A DNA stretch of 64,000 nucleotides. Source: Anaerovirgula multivorans. GTDB taxonomy: Bacteria; Bacillota; Clostridia; Peptostreptococcales; Natronincolaceae. Position numbers and translations under genes: made by a program. The stretch spans positions 62,001 through 126,000 of the forward strand of contig NZ_FZOJ01000010.1 in NCBI RefSeq assembly GCF_900188145.1. The letters are read 5' to 3'. This document shows, one piece after another, positions 24,553 to 34,819 of the stretch. The notes below the pieces were generated by a model. It did not search any database and was not told the origin of the DNA. It saw only the letters and a list, made by a program, of their open reading frames with translations. Every line of letters begins with the position of its first letter. Position 1 is the first letter of the stretch.

Positions 24553-27500
24553 TTATATCTGACTTGTAGTTTTTTTTAAACCACTAATTTTTTCTATTAT
24601 GTCTTTTATATCCATCAGCACCTTATATTGATCTTGGGTTTGAACTTTATAAACAAAATAGGGTTCATCTCCTGCGTGAACAGTGACTTTCCAACGATAA
24701 CCTTCCATTACCTCAAGAATATTTTCTGGTTTTAATAGCTTCCCATCCTTAAACTGAATACGAATCATGTTTTGCTTTTGTGAAATATATTGTACTCTTA
24801 AACTTTTAGCAAGGGCCTTAATATAGGAGATTAACAATAAATTTCTGGCACTTAAAGGGATATCTCCAAAGCGGTCTTCGATTTCCTCTTCAATAGCATA
24901 TAGATCCTCTTCGTTTCGAATCGAAGCGATTTTTTTATAGATTTCTATTTTATGGCTCTGGTTGGTAATATATTTTTCAGAAATATAGGCGTCCACATTG
25001 AGCTCCATCATGGTATCTTCGTATTTTTCTACTACCTGTCCTTTTAGCTCTCCTATGGTTTCCTCCAATAGCTTTACGTATAAATCATACCCTATAGAGG
25101 CCATATGTCCATGCTGTTCTCCTCCTAAAAGGTTTCCAGCTCCCCGAATCTCCAAGTCCCTCATAGCAATTTTAAAGCCTGACCCAAATTCTGTGAACTC
25201 TTTGATGGCTTTTAATCTTTTCTCTGCCACCTCTGATAGGATCTTGTCTCTTTCATACAGCAGGTAAGCATATCCCTGTCGATTGGATCTTCCTACCCTT
25301 CCACGAAGCTGATAAAGCTGGGAAAGCCCTAGTCTATCGGCATCCTGTATGATAATGGTATTAACGTTGGCAATATCCAACCCTGTCTCTATAATGGTGG
25401 TACAAACCAATACATCATATTCTCCATGATAGTACTCCAGCATCAATTTTTCTAGCTGTCGTTCACTCATTTGTCCATGGGCTACTGCTATCCTAGCCTG
25501 GGGTACTAGAGCAGCTAATCTTGTGGCTACCTGATGAATACTCTGTACTCGATTGTAGACGTAATAAACCTGTCCTCCTCGAGCAATTTCTCTGACGAGG
25601 GCGTCAGCAATTAAAGATTCGTTAAAGCCTGCCACGTAGGTTTGTACAGGAAACCGCTCCTCTGGAGGATCTTCTATAATACTCATATCCCGGATACCAA
25701 TCATGGACATATGAAGAGTTCTAGGAATAGGTGTGGCGGTTAAAGTGAGGACATCTACAGATTTTTTTAGCTGCTTTAAGGCTTCTTTATGCTTTACCCC
25801 AAACCGCTGCTCTTCGTCCACCACCAAAAGTCCTAAATCTTTGAAAGCAACATCCTTAGATAAAAGGCGATGGGTTCCTATGAGAATATCAACGTTCCCA
25901 GTTCGAATCCCCTCCATCGTATGTTTTTGTTGGGTTGGTGTTCTAAATCTACTTAGCATTTCTACTGTAACAGGAAAGCCGGAAAATCGTTCTTTAAAGT
26001 TGTTATAGTGCTGTTGAGCTAAAATGGTGGTGGGTACCAAAATCGCCACCTGCTTTCCATCCATTACTGCCTTGAAGGCTGCTCTAATAGCCACCTCTGT
26101 TTTCCCGTAGCCTACGTCCCCACATAATAGTCGGTCCATAGGTCTTTCCTTCTCCATATCTCTTTTTACTTCTTCTATAGATTTTAACTGGTCAGGGGTT
26201 TCTTCATAGGGGAATAGATATTCAAACTGCTTTTGCCAATCGGTATCTGGAGAAAAGCTATAGCCTTTACTTTCCTCTCTTTGGGCATAGAGCTTCAGGA
26301 GACCTTCTGCCATATCCTCAATGGCTTTTTTCGCCTTTGCCTTAGTTTTAACCCATTCAGTGCCTCCTAGTTTGTTAAGCTTAGGGGACTTGTCATCTGC
26401 TCCTATATACTTTTGAATTAAATCCATCTGATCTGTAGGAACGTAAAGATTGTCTTCACCAGAGTAACGTATTTTTAGGTAATCCTTCTTAATTCCCTCT
26501 ACCTTTAATTCTTCGATCCCTACATATTTGCCAATACCATGACCTTCATGAACCACATAGTCTCCTACCTTTAGGTCAATGAAAGATTTAATGGGGGCAG
26601 CATCCTTCCTTTTAGGCTTTTGTTTTTTCTTCTTATGGACCCCATAGATTTCATAATCTGTCATAACCATGTATTTGATATCCATGTATTCAAAGCCCCG
26701 ATGCAGATTTCCCTGTAAAATCATCACTTGATCCCACTGTAGTCCATTTTGCTCTTTTACTAAGAATTTTACCGGTATTTTTTCTTCCTTAAGGGTTTCC
26801 AACAGCTTAAAAGCCTTTTCCTTTGTCGTAGGGAGCAAAAGGATTTTGTAGCCCTTTTCTCGTAGATTTTTCAGTTCCTCTAATAAATAGCTAATCTTCC
26901 CTTGAAAGGTCTGTACAGGCCTGGAAATAAAATTAATAATTTCCTTAGCAGGAAAATCTGCGTGATTTCTTGGTAAAAGACTGGAGGTTACTAGTTTGTA
27001 TCCCTTTAGACTTTTTACTATATCTTCATAGGTAAACAAAAGATGCCCTTGATTCGGCAATACTTCTCCCCGCTCCAAAAGCGTTTTAAAATTTTCACGG
27101 AATTCCTCGTGGAACCCTCTTATTTTTTCTTTGCCCCGATCTGGTTCATCAATAATAACAACTGCTTCTGGATGTAAATAGTCTGTTAAGAACGCTGCCT
27201 TTTCATAGACATAAGGCAAAAACTGCTGTATTCCCTTAAAGTTTCCAAAAGTTTCTAGCTTTTCTATCACTTCTCTAATCTTACTCTGAAGCTTTTCAGC
27301 AGCTGTCGTATCCAGCTTTTTCAATGTAGCCTTCAGTTCTTGAGAGATTTTTGCAATTCTTTCCTCATGGTTTTCTGTCTCTATAATGATTTCTGCTGCT
27401 GGATAGATTTTAATTGTTTCAATTTTTTCAATGGATTTTTGGGTGTCTACTTCAAACCATCGAATAGAATCTATTTCATCGTCAAAGAGTTCAACCCGTA

Positions 27501-28077
27501 AGGGATTATCTTCCGCTGGAGGAAAAATATCGATGATGCCTCCTCGGATACTAAACTGCCCTTTGGTATCTACCCTTTCGGTTCTTTCATAGCCTTGGGT
27601 AATAAATGTTTCCATCACCTGTTGAAGATTGATGGATTCTCCTACCTTAAAGGTAAGTTGATATTTTTTATAAATTTCTGGCGGTGTCAGCTTTAGAAGC
27701 AATGCCTCTATAGAGGCCACTACTACATAATTATTACCCTCCACCAGCTTATCTAAGGTTTTGATTCTTTCCTCATTGACTTCCTCACTGGTAGCTTCTA
27801 TATCATAAAATACGATATCTCTTGTGGGAAAAAACAAAACCTTTTCCTTCAAATAAAATTTTAAGTCCTGATAAATTTGTTGTGCTTCTATATCGTTGTA
27901 AGTTAAAATACAAACCTGTTGTTTTAGTCCTTCATGGATACCATAGGCAATGTGAGATTTTTGAGAATCATTTAGACCATGTAAGCCTATGGGAGTAATA
28001 CCATCTCTTAGGGTTTGTATCAGTTGTATATACTGTAGAGAATGTTCCATTGGGGACAATAGTATATTTTTTTCCAT
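24553..28077 (-). CDS. mfd: Transcription-repair coupling factor Mfd
   Basis: 1174 residues, full length. UvrB-like N-terminal module (about 1-400), RNA polymerase-interacting domain near 490-560 (DLKVGDYVVHEGHGIGKY), SF2 translocase with Walker A GDVGYGKTEVA near 650, DEEQRFG Walker B, LTATPIPRT, and the helicase C motifs TGLDIANVNT and QLRGRVGR, then the TRCF domain. Mfd removes RNA polymerase stalled at lesions and recruits UvrA. I start at MEKNILL, 6 bases after AGGTG, not at the upstream in-frame codon. Its neighbours pth and spoVT match the conserved order. Confidence 0.97.
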   Translation of the reverse strand: MEKNILLSPMEHSLQYIQLIQTLRDGITPIGLHGLNDSQKSHIAYGIHEGLKQQVCILTYNDIEAQQIYQDLKFYLKEKVLFFPTRDIVFYDIEATSEEVNEERIKTLDKLVEGNNYVVVASIEALLLKLTPPEIYKKYQLTFKVGESINLQQVMETFITQGYERTERVDTKGQFSIRGGIIDIFPPAEDNPLRVELFDDEIDSIRWFEVDTQKSIEKIETIKIYPAAEIIIETENHEERIAKISQELKATLKKLDTTAAEKLQSKIREVIEKLETFGNFKGIQQFLPYVYEKAAFLTDYLHPEAVVIIDEPDRGKEKIRGFHEEFRENFKTLLERGEVLPNQGHLLFTYEDIVKSLKGYKLVTSSLLPRNHADFPAKEIINFISRPVQTFQGKISYLLEELKNLREKGYKILLLPTTKEKAFKLLETLKEEKIPVKFLVKEQNGLQWDQVMILQGNLHRGFEYMDIKYMVMTDYEIYGVHKKKKQKPKRKDAAPIKSFIDLKVGDYVVHEGHGIGKYVGIEELKVEGIKKDYLKIRYSGEDNLYVPTDQMDLIQKYIGADDKSPKLNKLGGTEWVKTKAKAKKAIEDMAEGLLKLYAQREESKGYSFSPDTDWQKQFEYLFPYEETPDQLKSIEEVKRDMEKERPMDRLLCGDVGYGKTEVAIRAAFKAVMDGKQVAILVPTTILAQQHYNNFKERFSGFPVTVEMLSRFRTPTQQKHTMEGIRTGNVDILIGTHRLLSKDVAFKDLGLLVVDEEQRFGVKHKEALKQLKKSVDVLTLTATPIPRTLHMSMIGIRDMSIIEDPPEERFPVQTYVAGFNESLIADALVREIARGGQVYYVYNRVQSIHQVATRLAALVPQARIAVAHGQMSERQLEKLMLEYYHGEYDVLVCTTIIETGLDIANVNTIIIQDADRLGLSQLYQLRGRVGRSNRQGYAYLLYERDKILSEVAEKRLKAIKEFTEFGSGFKIAMRDLEIRGAGNLLGGEQHGHMASIGYDLYVKLLEETIGELKGQVVEKYEDTMMELNVDAYISEKYITNQSHKIEIYKKIASIRNEEDLYAIEEEIEDRFGDIPLSARNLLLISYIKALAKSLRVQYISQKQNMIRIQFKDGKLLKPENILEVMEGYRWKVTVHAGDEPYFVYKVQTQDQYKVLMDIKDIIEKISGLKKTTSQI

Positions 28078-28101
28078 TCTTTGCACCTGCTCTTTCAATA
28101 A

Positions 28102-28201
28102 GGGCTTTGCCCGTCATTCAACGATTTCAGTGGGAGATTGAACTCCCGCTGAAAAAATTAAGTGGCACCCGCCGCCTATAGAGGCGGGGGACATCTTAAT
28201 T
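28102..28201 (-). other. Three stacked GC-rich hairpins in the mfd leader
   Basis: Three adjacent stems stand out from the AT-rich background: GGGC-ttt-GCCC (28102-28112), CAGTGGGAG/CTCCCGCTG (28128-28151) and CCCGCC/GGCGGG (28168-28189), the last enclosed by AATTAAG/CTTAATT. The block lies between the PrsW-like gene stop and the mfd start. It can terminate the upstream gene or be the end of an IS200/IS605-like element; no transposase gene is present. Confidence 0.55.
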
Positions 28202-28204
28202 TAG

Positions 28205-28594
28205 TTATATTTTTTTGACAACATACCAATTCCATCCACTATGGAAAATCCAAGCTACTATTATTGCGATCATTGAATAATTGGTTTTTGTATAGGTTAG
28301 ATGTGTAACAATGCCAAAAAAGCTATGGCTAACTATACTAGCCACAGCAGCCCACTTCCCAATTTTTTTTGATGAAGTCATGATATCATAAATACCTTCA
28401 ATACATCCAAAGATAAAATGGGTTCCTATGATATTGGTTTTTAGGAAAATGGCAAAGGTAGTCTTTGCCATTTCCTCCAGTAAAGGTACTACGATTGTTA
28501 AGCCTTCATCCTGAAAAGACTTTAAGATTATTTTATTACATAAATAAGCAAACGCAGCCGAGAATATACCTGCCATGATGATTTTTGCGATCAT
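28205..28594 (-). CDS. Small PrsW-like membrane protein
   Basis: 129 residues, mostly hydrophobic with about four membrane helices. It shows the pattern of PrsW-family intramembrane metalloproteases: PLLEEMAK near 40 (paired Glu), FIFGCIEGIYD near 64, SHSFFGIVTH near 91 and HSGWNW near 120, that is EExxK, GxxE, H and HxxWN. It is shorter than typical PrsW (about 220 residues), so it may be a minimal or degenerate member. The chosen ATG is 7 bases from AGGAG. It lies between pth and mfd, the slot of the SigF inhibitor gene fin in B. subtilis. Substrate unknown. Confidence 0.6.
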   Translation of the reverse strand: MIAKIIMAGIFSAAFAYLCNKIILKSFQDEGLTIVVPLLEEMAKTTFAIFLKTNIIGTHFIFGCIEGIYDIMTSSKKIGKWAAVASIVSHSFFGIVTHLTYTKTNYSMIAIIVAWIFHSGWNWYVVKKI

Positions 28595-28615
28595 ACACAT
28601 GCTCCTCTTGTTAGT

Positions 28616-29173
28616 CTATCCATTAAATTGGTTCATGGCCTTATCTATGCCTTCCTTTACGATGGATTCCACCGCTAAAGCAGCTTTGTCTATTGTTTCC
28701 CTTATAGGAGGAATCTCCTCCTTTGAAAATCTACTGGTGACAAAATCTGCTAAGTCTCCGAATTGAGGTCGCCCTATACCAATTCTCACCCTAGGAAACT
28801 CATCGGATTGCAGTTGATAGATGACAGATCTCATACCGTTATGGGTACCTGCACTACCTTTATGGCGAATTCTAAGTATCCCTACTTCTATATCAATATC
28901 ATCATAGATAACGATGAGGTTCTTGGTTTCAATTTTATAAAACTCTACGATGTCCCTAACACTTTCACCACTAAGATTCATGAAGGTCTGAGGTTTTACC
29001 AACAAAACCTTTTCGCCCCCCCAAAAGCCTTCACCATAAAGCGCTTTATGTTTCAATTTATTTACTTTTATATTGTTGCGATAGGCCAGTAAATCTATGG
29101 TATCAAAGCCAACATTGTGGCGAGTTGCATCATATCTTTTACCGGGGTTCCCTAGTCCAACGACAATGTACAT
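28616..29173 (-). CDS. pth: Peptidyl-tRNA hydrolase
   Basis: 185 residues, standard length. The family signature [22 protein letters not shown] opens the protein (split as VVGLGNPG and RHNVGF, which holds the catalytic His), then [21 protein letters not shown] and [11 protein letters not shown]. It releases peptidyl-tRNA that dropped off ribosomes; its B. subtilis orthologue is spoVC. GAGGTG precedes the ATG. It follows prs by 11 bases and precedes the PrsW-like gene by 22. Confidence 0.97.
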   Translation of the reverse strand: MYIVVGLGNPGKRYDATRHNVGFDTIDLLAYRNNIKVNKLKHKALYGEGFWGGEKVLLVKPQTFMNLSGESVRDIVEFYKIETKNLIVIYDDIDIEVGILRIRHKGSAGTHNGMRSVIYQLQSDEFPRVRIGIGRPQFGDLADFVTSRFSKEEIPPIRETIDKAALAVESIVKEGIDKAMNQFNG

Positions 29174-29184
29174 AAGTTACACCT

Positions 29185-30132
29185 CTAATCAAATAACCTA
29201 CTAACAGAAATATTCTTGTATATTCTTTGAATGGCTTCTGCAAATAGAGATGCCACTGACATCACCTGCATCTTATCAATCATTTTTTCCTCTGGTAAGG
29301 TAATGGTGTTGGTTACAATCAGTTCTTTAATTGGAGAGTTATCAATTCTCTCAATGGCTGGACCCGAAAGTAATGGATGGGTACAGCAGGCGTATACGTC
29401 CTTTGCACCAAATTCCTTTAAGGCACTAGCACCCTGTGCAATGGTTCCAGCGGTATCAATCATATCATCGATTAAAATAACGTTTTTCCCTTCCACATCA
29501 CCAATGATGTTCATGACTTCAGAAACATTTGCCTTTGGTCTTCTCTTATCAATAATGGCAATAGGGGCTTCTAAATGATTGGCAAAGTTTCTAGCCCTTG
29601 TAACGCTTCCTAAGTCCGGAGAAACCACTACTAGATCTTGAAGGTTTTTATTTAGGAAGTATTTTGCTAAAATAGGTACGCCCAAAAGATGATCCACAGG
29701 AATATTGAAGTACCCTTGAATCTGGGCAGCATGTAGGTCCATTGCCAATACCCTGTCAGCTCCTGCAGTAGTAAGCAAGTCAGCTACTAATTTTGCTGTG
29801 ATCGGATCTCTTGCCTTTGCTTTTCTGTCCTGACGTGCGTAGCCATAGTAGGGTAGTACTGCTGTAATTCTTCCTGCTGAAGCTCTTTTAAAGGCGTCAA
29901 TAAGTATTAACAGCTCCATAAGATGATCATTCACCGGTGGGTGAGTAGGTTGTACAACGAAAACATCTGCTCCTCTTACGGTTTCGTTAATATTTACTGC
30001 TATTTCTCCATCACTAAAGGTACCTACTTCACAATTTCCAAGAGGTACACCTAGCTCATGGGCTATCTCCTTTGCCAATGCAGGATTTGCATTGCCACTA
30101 AATACTTTAATCTCATTACCGCTGGTATTCAT
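29185..30132 (-). CDS. prs: Ribose-phosphate pyrophosphokinase
   Basis: 315 residues, class I PRPP synthetase. Visible are the ATP-binding [10 protein letters not shown] near residue 95, the PRPP/Mg site [17 protein letters not shown] near 125, and the PRPP loop [13 protein letters not shown] near 215. It makes PRPP from ribose 5-phosphate and ATP for purine, pyrimidine, NAD, His and Trp synthesis, and so supplies pncB and the PurR effector encoded nearby. Strong AAAGGAGGAG upstream. Only 7 bases separate it from the glmU stop: one operon. Confidence 0.98.
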   Translation of the reverse strand: MNTSGNEIKVFSGNANPALAKEIAHELGVPLGNCEVGTFSDGEIAVNINETVRGADVFVVQPTHPPVNDHLMELLILIDAFKRASAGRITAVLPYYGYARQDRKAKARDPITAKLVADLLTTAGADRVLAMDLHAAQIQGYFNIPVDHLLGVPILAKYFLNKNLQDLVVVSPDLGSVTRARNFANHLEAPIAIIDKRRPKANVSEVMNIIGDVEGKNVILIDDMIDTAGTIAQGASALKEFGAKDVYACCTHPLLSGPAIERIDNSPIKELIVTNTITLPEEKMIDKMQVMSVASLFAEAIQRIYKNISVSRLFD

Positions 30133-30139
30133 TTTTTTA

Positions 30140-31519
30140 TTACTCCTCCTTTGTTTTCAACAAGCCTTTGCGTTTTACCCAATCCTCTTTGTTCTCCTGA
30201 CGACTTCGAGCCACCGCCAATGCTCCCCGGGCTACAGTTTTTGTTATGGTGGAACCACTGGCTACATAGGCGGACTCCTCTACTACTAAAGGAGCGATTA
30301 GGTTGGAATTACTACCGATAAAAGCATAATCCTTTACGATAGTTTTATGTTTATTTTTACCATCATAGTTGACAAATACAACGCCACATCCAATGTTTAC
30401 CTGCTGTCCTATCTCTGCATCTCCTATATAAGCAAGGTGGGATGCTTTAGAATAGTCTCCTATAACAGCATTTTTGACCTCAACAAAATCCCCAATTTTC
30501 ACATGCTTTCCAATGTGACTATTAGGCCGTAAAAAAGCATAGGGTCCTATGTTGGTGGCATCTCCCACAGTACTATGGATGATGGTAGAATTTTGGATGT
30601 TTACTTCATTTCCTATGGTGGATTCTTCAATTTTACTGTTGGCGCCGATAATACAACCCTCTCCAACAATGGTTTTCCCTGTTAACGTAGCACCGGGGTA
30701 AAGTATAGTATCTCTACCGATTTGCACGGATTTTTCAATATAGGTATGGCTAGGATTGATGATGGTAACCCCCTGATCCATGTGTTTTTCAGCGATCCTT
30801 CGTCGCATGATTTCTTCTACCTGGGCCAACTGACTTCGAGAATTTACCGCCATAATGTCTTCATAATCCTTTGTTTTATATACCCCTACTGTTTTACCTA
30901 TCTCTGAAATAATGGTTAGAGCATCGGTTAAGTAGTATTCTTTTTGGGCATTTTCACTAGTGATTCTTGGTAAAGCTTCTTTTAATGCCTTAGCATCAAA
31001 GCAGTAAAGACCAGAGTTGATTTCCTTGATCTTCTTTTCCTCTACTGTAGCATCCTTCTCCTCTACAATTTTCAGAAGTTCTTCCTTATCACCTCTAACA
31101 ATTCGACCGTAGCCATAAGGTTCCTCTAGGTCTGCTGTTAAAACAGTGGCACTATACCTTTCCTCTTCATGATAGGCAATCAGCTGCCTTAAAGTTTCCT
31201 CTGTAATAAGGGGTCCATCTCCATTTAATACCAATATAGTTCCTTCCTCCGCCAGTAAATCATAGGCTTTTTTCACTGCATGACCAGTTCCTAACTGTTG
31301 GCTTTGAAGGGCTGTTTTCACATCTTTATCTAAACTGCTGATTACTTCTTCTGCACCATGTCCTACAATGACAATACACTCTTGAATTGATGCATTCTTG
31401 GCTACATCAATCACATGCTGCAGCATTGTTTGGCCACAAACCTCATGAAGTACCTTTGGAAGCTTAGACTTCATTCGGGTTCCTGCACCTGCTGCCAATA
31501 TCACTGCCTGTAGCTTCAT
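30140..31519 (-). CDS. glmU: Bifunctional GlmU (GlcNAc-1-P uridyltransferase / GlcN-1-P acetyltransferase)
   Basis: 459 residues. N-terminal pyrophosphorylase begins [19 protein letters not shown] and shows LNGDGPLI near 97 (metal Asp) and a linker helix near 230; the C-terminal left-handed beta-helix carries hexapeptide repeats and [15 protein letters not shown] near 375. It makes UDP-N-acetylglucosamine for peptidoglycan and other glycans. AGGTGGTG precedes the ATG. First gene of glmU-prs-pth, downstream of spoVG, exactly the Bacillus order. Confidence 0.98.
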   Translation of the reverse strand: MKLQAVILAAGAGTRMKSKLPKVLHEVCGQTMLQHVIDVAKNASIQECIVIVGHGAEEVISSLDKDVKTALQSQQLGTGHAVKKAYDLLAEEGTILVLNGDGPLITEETLRQLIAYHEEERYSATVLTADLEEPYGYGRIVRGDKEELLKIVEEKDATVEEKKIKEINSGLYCFDAKALKEALPRITSENAQKEYYLTDALTIISEIGKTVGVYKTKDYEDIMAVNSRSQLAQVEEIMRRRIAEKHMDQGVTIINPSHTYIEKSVQIGRDTILYPGATLTGKTIVGEGCIIGANSKIEESTIGNEVNIQNSTIIHSTVGDATNIGPYAFLRPNSHIGKHVKIGDFVEVKNAVIGDYSKASHLAYIGDAEIGQQVNIGCGVVFVNYDGKNKHKTIVKDYAFIGSNSNLIAPLVVEESAYVASGSTITKTVARGALAVARSRQENKEDWVKRKGLLKTKEE

Positions 31520-31570
31520 TTCTTCACCACCTATTGTCGCCCTCTGGGCGAAATTTGCCGTCTATGGCGG

Positions 31571-31649
31571 ATTTAAAAATGTAAATTGTTATAGAGCTTG
31601 ACTTTAATTTTGGTTCAAGTTTTTGATTTCTCATTTTACATTTTTAAAT
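31571..31649. repeat. 79-bp element with perfect 15-bp terminal inverted repeats
   Basis: ATTTAAAAATGTAAA (31571-31585) and TTTACATTTTTAAAT (31635-31649) are exact complements; an inner CTTGAC/GTTCAAG pair allows a long hairpin. It lies in the 282-base spacer between spoVG and glmU. Next to it toward glmU are TCGCCC-tct-GGGCGA and a CCG/CGG stem. A MITE-like or regulatory RNA hairpin is possible. Confidence 0.65.
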
Positions 31650-31761
31650 TTTTGCATTTATTCTTAGTATTTCCCTTTAATAGTTTATTATATTTTAAAT
31701 AAATAATAAACCCTTTTTCTTTAAATTCTTCTTGCGGAAAATTTTTCTTTAGAACAAAAAC

Positions 31762-31792
31762 AAAAAAAAGAGCCCTATTGATGCAAGGCTCC
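31762..31792 (-). terminator. spoVG terminator
   Basis: On the minus strand GAGCCT, loop, AGGGCTC then eight T (one bulged base). It lies 10 bases after the spoVG stop. Confidence 0.75.
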
Positions 31793-31801
31793 TTCTTGGG
31801 A

Positions 31802-32107
31802 CTATGCGTGGTTAGCTTCGTTAATCGTTTCGAATGATTCTACTTCTGACTCTTCATTTACTCTCTCATATTCTGTAAAAATTGCCTCTTGGATTTTAGA
31901 TCTAGTATCAGAATTTATTGGATGGGCTATATCTCTAAAATCCCCTTCCCCCATTTTTCTGCTAGGCATTGCGATGAATAGCCCGTTCTGTCCTTCGATA
32001 ATTTTAATGTCATGTACAACAAACTCATTATCAAAAGTAACTGAGACGATTGCCTTCATTTTGCCTTCTGCTGCCACCTTTCTAATTCTCACATCGGTTA
32101 CTTGCAT
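31802..32107 (-). CDS. spoVG: SpoVG, RNA-binding regulator of septation and sporulation
   Basis: 101 residues. The family text [21 protein letters not shown] at the N-terminus (first 20 residues, split) and [21 protein letters not shown] near 50-70 identify it. SpoVG is a small RNA/DNA-binding protein, negatively affecting premature septation at sporulation onset and influencing capsule and virulence genes elsewhere. A SigH promoter is readable about 75 bases upstream, as in B. subtilis. It lies between purR and glmU in the conserved order, with its own terminator. Confidence 0.98.
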   Translation of the reverse strand: MQVTDVRIRKVAAEGKMKAIVSVTFDNEFVVHDIKIIEGQNGLFIAMPSRKMGEGDFRDIAHPINSDTRSKIQEAIFTEYERVNEESEVESFETINEANHA

Positions 32108-32182
32108 CTGTCCTTCACCACCTTCCCTTATGCTAATACTGGGCTGTGCATAATGTTTTAAATTTAGGATTAATTACCTTTA

Positions 32183-32209
32183 TTCTCCATAAATTTCTAA
32201 TTTCCTTCT
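32183..32209 (-). promoter_or_regulatory. SigH promoter of spoVG
   Basis: On the minus strand GAAGGAAAT (32201-32209) fits the SigH -35 RNAGGAWWW, and GGAGAAT (32183-32189) fits the -10 RNNGAAT. The 11-base spacer equals that of the B. subtilis spoVG promoter as I recall it. Confidence 0.7.
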
Positions 32210-32304
32210 TTAATAATTAAATAATTATAAATTTCTTACATTTTGGTAGGATTTCATACAGTTGCCTCCATGTTAGTGTCATTTAATATACCTATTAAGG
32301 TTTT

Positions 32305-33123
32305 TTATACTAGTTCTGGATTAGGATAGATATTGATGAAGCCTTCCTTTTCCTTTACTTCCTCCAGGATTAGCAGAGGGATATAGTCCTTCACTAACTT
32401 TTCCTGCGGCTCCTTTGTGCCTATAAGCACACCGATTGCCTCTACCTGTGTATCAAATTCCTTCATCATATCCACCATACCCTTTGCGGTTCCTCCCGCC
32501 TTCATAAAGTCATCGATGATAATTACCTTGGAATTTGGTTTAATAGCTCGTCTTGATAAGGACATTTTTTGAATTTTTCCAGTGGAACCAGAAACATAAT
32601 TAATGCTTACAGTGGAGCCCTCTGTTACCTTACTGTCTCTTCTAAGAATAACTAATGGCAGGTTCATAGCCTTGGCCACCATAAGAGCTAAAGGAATCCC
32701 TTTTGTTTCTACTGTAATAATATAGTCTACCTCTCTATAATCAAACTGGCTGGTAAAAACCTCCCCCAGTTGATGAATCTTTTGTGGTGAATAGATGACA
32801 TCCGCCATATAGAGAAAACCTCCTGGCAAAATCCTTTCTCCCTGTGATAAATAACAACAGATATTCTCCAAGATTTCTTTGTTTTGTTCCTCAGTAACAA
32901 AAGGAATATATTTTACTCCCCCAGCTGCTCCTGATATCGTCTGAATTTTTCCTAGTCTCATTTTTTCCATAGATTGCTTTACCACCATAATATCTTCACT
33001 TATAGTAGATTTTGCTGCAAAAAATCTTTCTGTAAAATAATTTAATGTAAAAATTTTATTAGGCTGATCTCCGAGGATTTTCATTATGGCGGCAATTCTT
33101 TCGTTTCTTTTCAGCTTTTCCAT
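32305..33123 (-). CDS. purR: Purine operon repressor PurR
   Basis: 272 residues. An N-terminal winged helix (about 1-75, with NYFTERFFAAKSTISEDIM) and a phosphoribosyltransferase-like domain with the PRPP loop VIIIDDFMKAGGTAKGM near 200. PurR represses purine synthesis genes and is released by PRPP. It is transcribed away from murC and is followed by spoVG in the usual clostridial order. GGAGG lies upstream of the ATG. I could not find a convincing PurBox pair in its own upstream region. Confidence 0.96.
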   Translation of the reverse strand: MEKLKRNERIAAIMKILGDQPNKIFTLNYFTERFFAAKSTISEDIMVVKQSMEKMRLGKIQTISGAAGGVKYIPFVTEEQNKEILENICCYLSQGERILPGGFLYMADVIYSPQKIHQLGEVFTSQFDYREVDYIITVETKGIPLALMVAKAMNLPLVILRRDSKVTEGSTVSINYVSGSTGKIQKMSLSRRAIKPNSKVIIIDDFMKAGGTAKGMVDMMKEFDTQVEAIGVLIGTKEPQEKLVKDYIPLLILEEVKEKEGFINIYPNPELV

Positions 33124-33401
33124 TAAAATAATTCCTCCAGGTATGAATATTTTTATTTATTATATATGTTTTATTCGTTTTTTACAAGGTGTTAAGGAAA
33201 AAACCAAAGATGAAAGTATTATAATTTCAAATTTACTGTGCATATTAAGGATTTTATGTTATTATATTGAACAGAGTTTCGTATTAATATAAGAGAGAAA
33301 ATCTCTTTTTATACATCTTCAGAAAACATTTTGTTCTATTAATGCAAGAATGTGGCAACACTACCGGATAGAATACAACTTATTGTAAAGGAGCGAAGAT
33401 T

Positions 33402-34787
33402 GTGATTGCTTTTAATTTAAATGAACATAAAATCCATCACATCCATTTAATTGGAATTGGTGGCATTAGTATGAGTGCTATTGCAGAGGTTCTCTTAAGT
33501 CACGGTTATCGTGTGTCGGGCTCTGATATTAGAGACTCAAATATTTTGCAAAAACTAAGACAGCATGGTGGAGAAATTTTCATTGGCCATGCAGCTGAAA
33601 ATATTCAAAATCCTGATTTGATAGTCTATAGTGCTGCTATTAAAGACTTTAATCCCGAAAGAATTCGAGCTAAGGAGTTAAATATTCCTCAGGTCGATCG
33701 AGCAGAAATGCTGGGGCAAATTATGAAAAAGTACGATAAAGCTATTGCTGTAGCTGGGAGTCATGGTAAGACTACCACCACCTCTTTGATCTCTTTGCTC
33801 ATGGAATATGCAGGACTAGATCCTACTATTTTGGTAGGGGGAGAACTAGACAGTATCGGAGGTAACATTAAAATCGGTAAAAGTCAGCATTTTATAACAG
33901 AAGCCTGTGAATATGTAGAAAGCTTCTTAAAGTTTTTTCCTTACATAGCCGTTGTTTTAAATATTGATGAAGACCACTTGGACTATTATAAAGATATCCA
34001 TCATATTAAAGATGCTTTTAGAAGGTTTGTAGCACTAGTACCTAAAGAAGGTTTTCTAGTGGCTTGTCACGATGATACAGAGGTACAGGAGATTTATGAG
34101 GCTGCCTCCTGTAATCTTATTACCTATGGTATTCGAACCGCTGCTGATTTTGTAGCTAAGGACATTGTCTTTAATGAAGAAGGATACCCTGCCTTCAATG
34201 TCACTTACAAAGGTGAGAACCTTGGGAAGTTTCATTTAGGAGTTCCGGGGCTTCATAATGTATATAATGCTTTGGCAGCTATTACTACCTCTTATCTATT
34301 AGGCATCGATGCCAAAACCATCTCTAACAATATTCACCGTTATCAAGGAATTCATCGTCGTTTTGATATATTGGGAGAAGTAAAGGGCGCTAGAATCATT
34401 GATGACTATGCCCATCATCCTGTGGAAATCAAGGCTACTTTAGAAGCTGCAAAACAATATCCTCATAAAAAAATATGGGCTATCTTTCAGCCTCATACCT
34501 ACAGCCGTACAAAGGCTTTGTTAAAGGATTTTGCCTTGGCCTTTGATGCAGCGGATCACATCATTATTACGGATATTTATGCTGCTAGAGAGCCAGAGGA
34601 TGGCGAGATTAACAGTAAAAAGCTCGTAGAATTAATGGATCCTAAGCTAGAGGCTCGATACATGTCTGGTTTTGAAACAATTGCAGACCATATTTATGAG
34701 AAGGTGGAATCTGGAGATTTGGTGTTAACTATGGGAGCTGGTGACGTTTATAGAATCGCCGAAATACTGCTTAATAAAATGGAATAA
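33402..34787 (+). CDS. murC: UDP-N-acetylmuramate--L-alanine ligase
   Basis: 461 residues. N-terminal Rossmann domain with [18 protein letters not shown], central ATPase with P-loop [12 protein letters not shown] near 117 and EACEYVESF near 168, and C-terminal domain with [14 protein letters not shown] near 340. It adds L-Ala to UDP-MurNAc, the first peptide step of peptidoglycan synthesis. The start is GTG at 33402, 8 bases after AAAGGAG. It is divergent from purR and ends in a good terminator. Within this neighbourhood it complements glmU in precursor supply. Confidence 0.97.
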   Translation: MIAFNLNEHKIHHIHLIGIGGISMSAIAEVLLSHGYRVSGSDIRDSNILQKLRQHGGEIFIGHAAENIQNPDLIVYSAAIKDFNPERIRAKELNIPQVDRAEMLGQIMKKYDKAIAVAGSHGKTTTTSLISLLMEYAGLDPTILVGGELDSIGGNIKIGKSQHFITEACEYVESFLKFFPYIAVVLNIDEDHLDYYKDIHHIKDAFRRFVALVPKEGFLVACHDDTEVQEIYEAASCNLITYGIRTAADFVAKDIVFNEEGYPAFNVTYKGENLGKFHLGVPGLHNVYNALAAITTSYLLGIDAKTISNNIHRYQGIHRRFDILGEVKGARIIDDYAHHPVEIKATLEAAKQYPHKKIWAIFQPHTYSRTKALLKDFALAFDAADHIIITDIYAAREPEDGEINSKKLVELMDPKLEARYMSGFETIADHIYEKVESGDLVLTMGAGDVYRIAEILLNKME

Positions 34788-34819
34788 GCTTCATTTTCAC
34801 GAGAAATCACTTGCGCAAG

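Noticed and set aside
25895..25915. tRNA T-arm-like GTTCGAATCCC
   Set aside because: It lies inside mfd and no cloverleaf can be drawn around it.
33165..33295. Possible PurBox pair (ACGAATA and TACGAAA) between purR and murC
   Set aside because: The two CGAA motifs are about 100 bases apart, whereas functional PurBoxes lie 16-17 bases apart; the flanks do not fit well.
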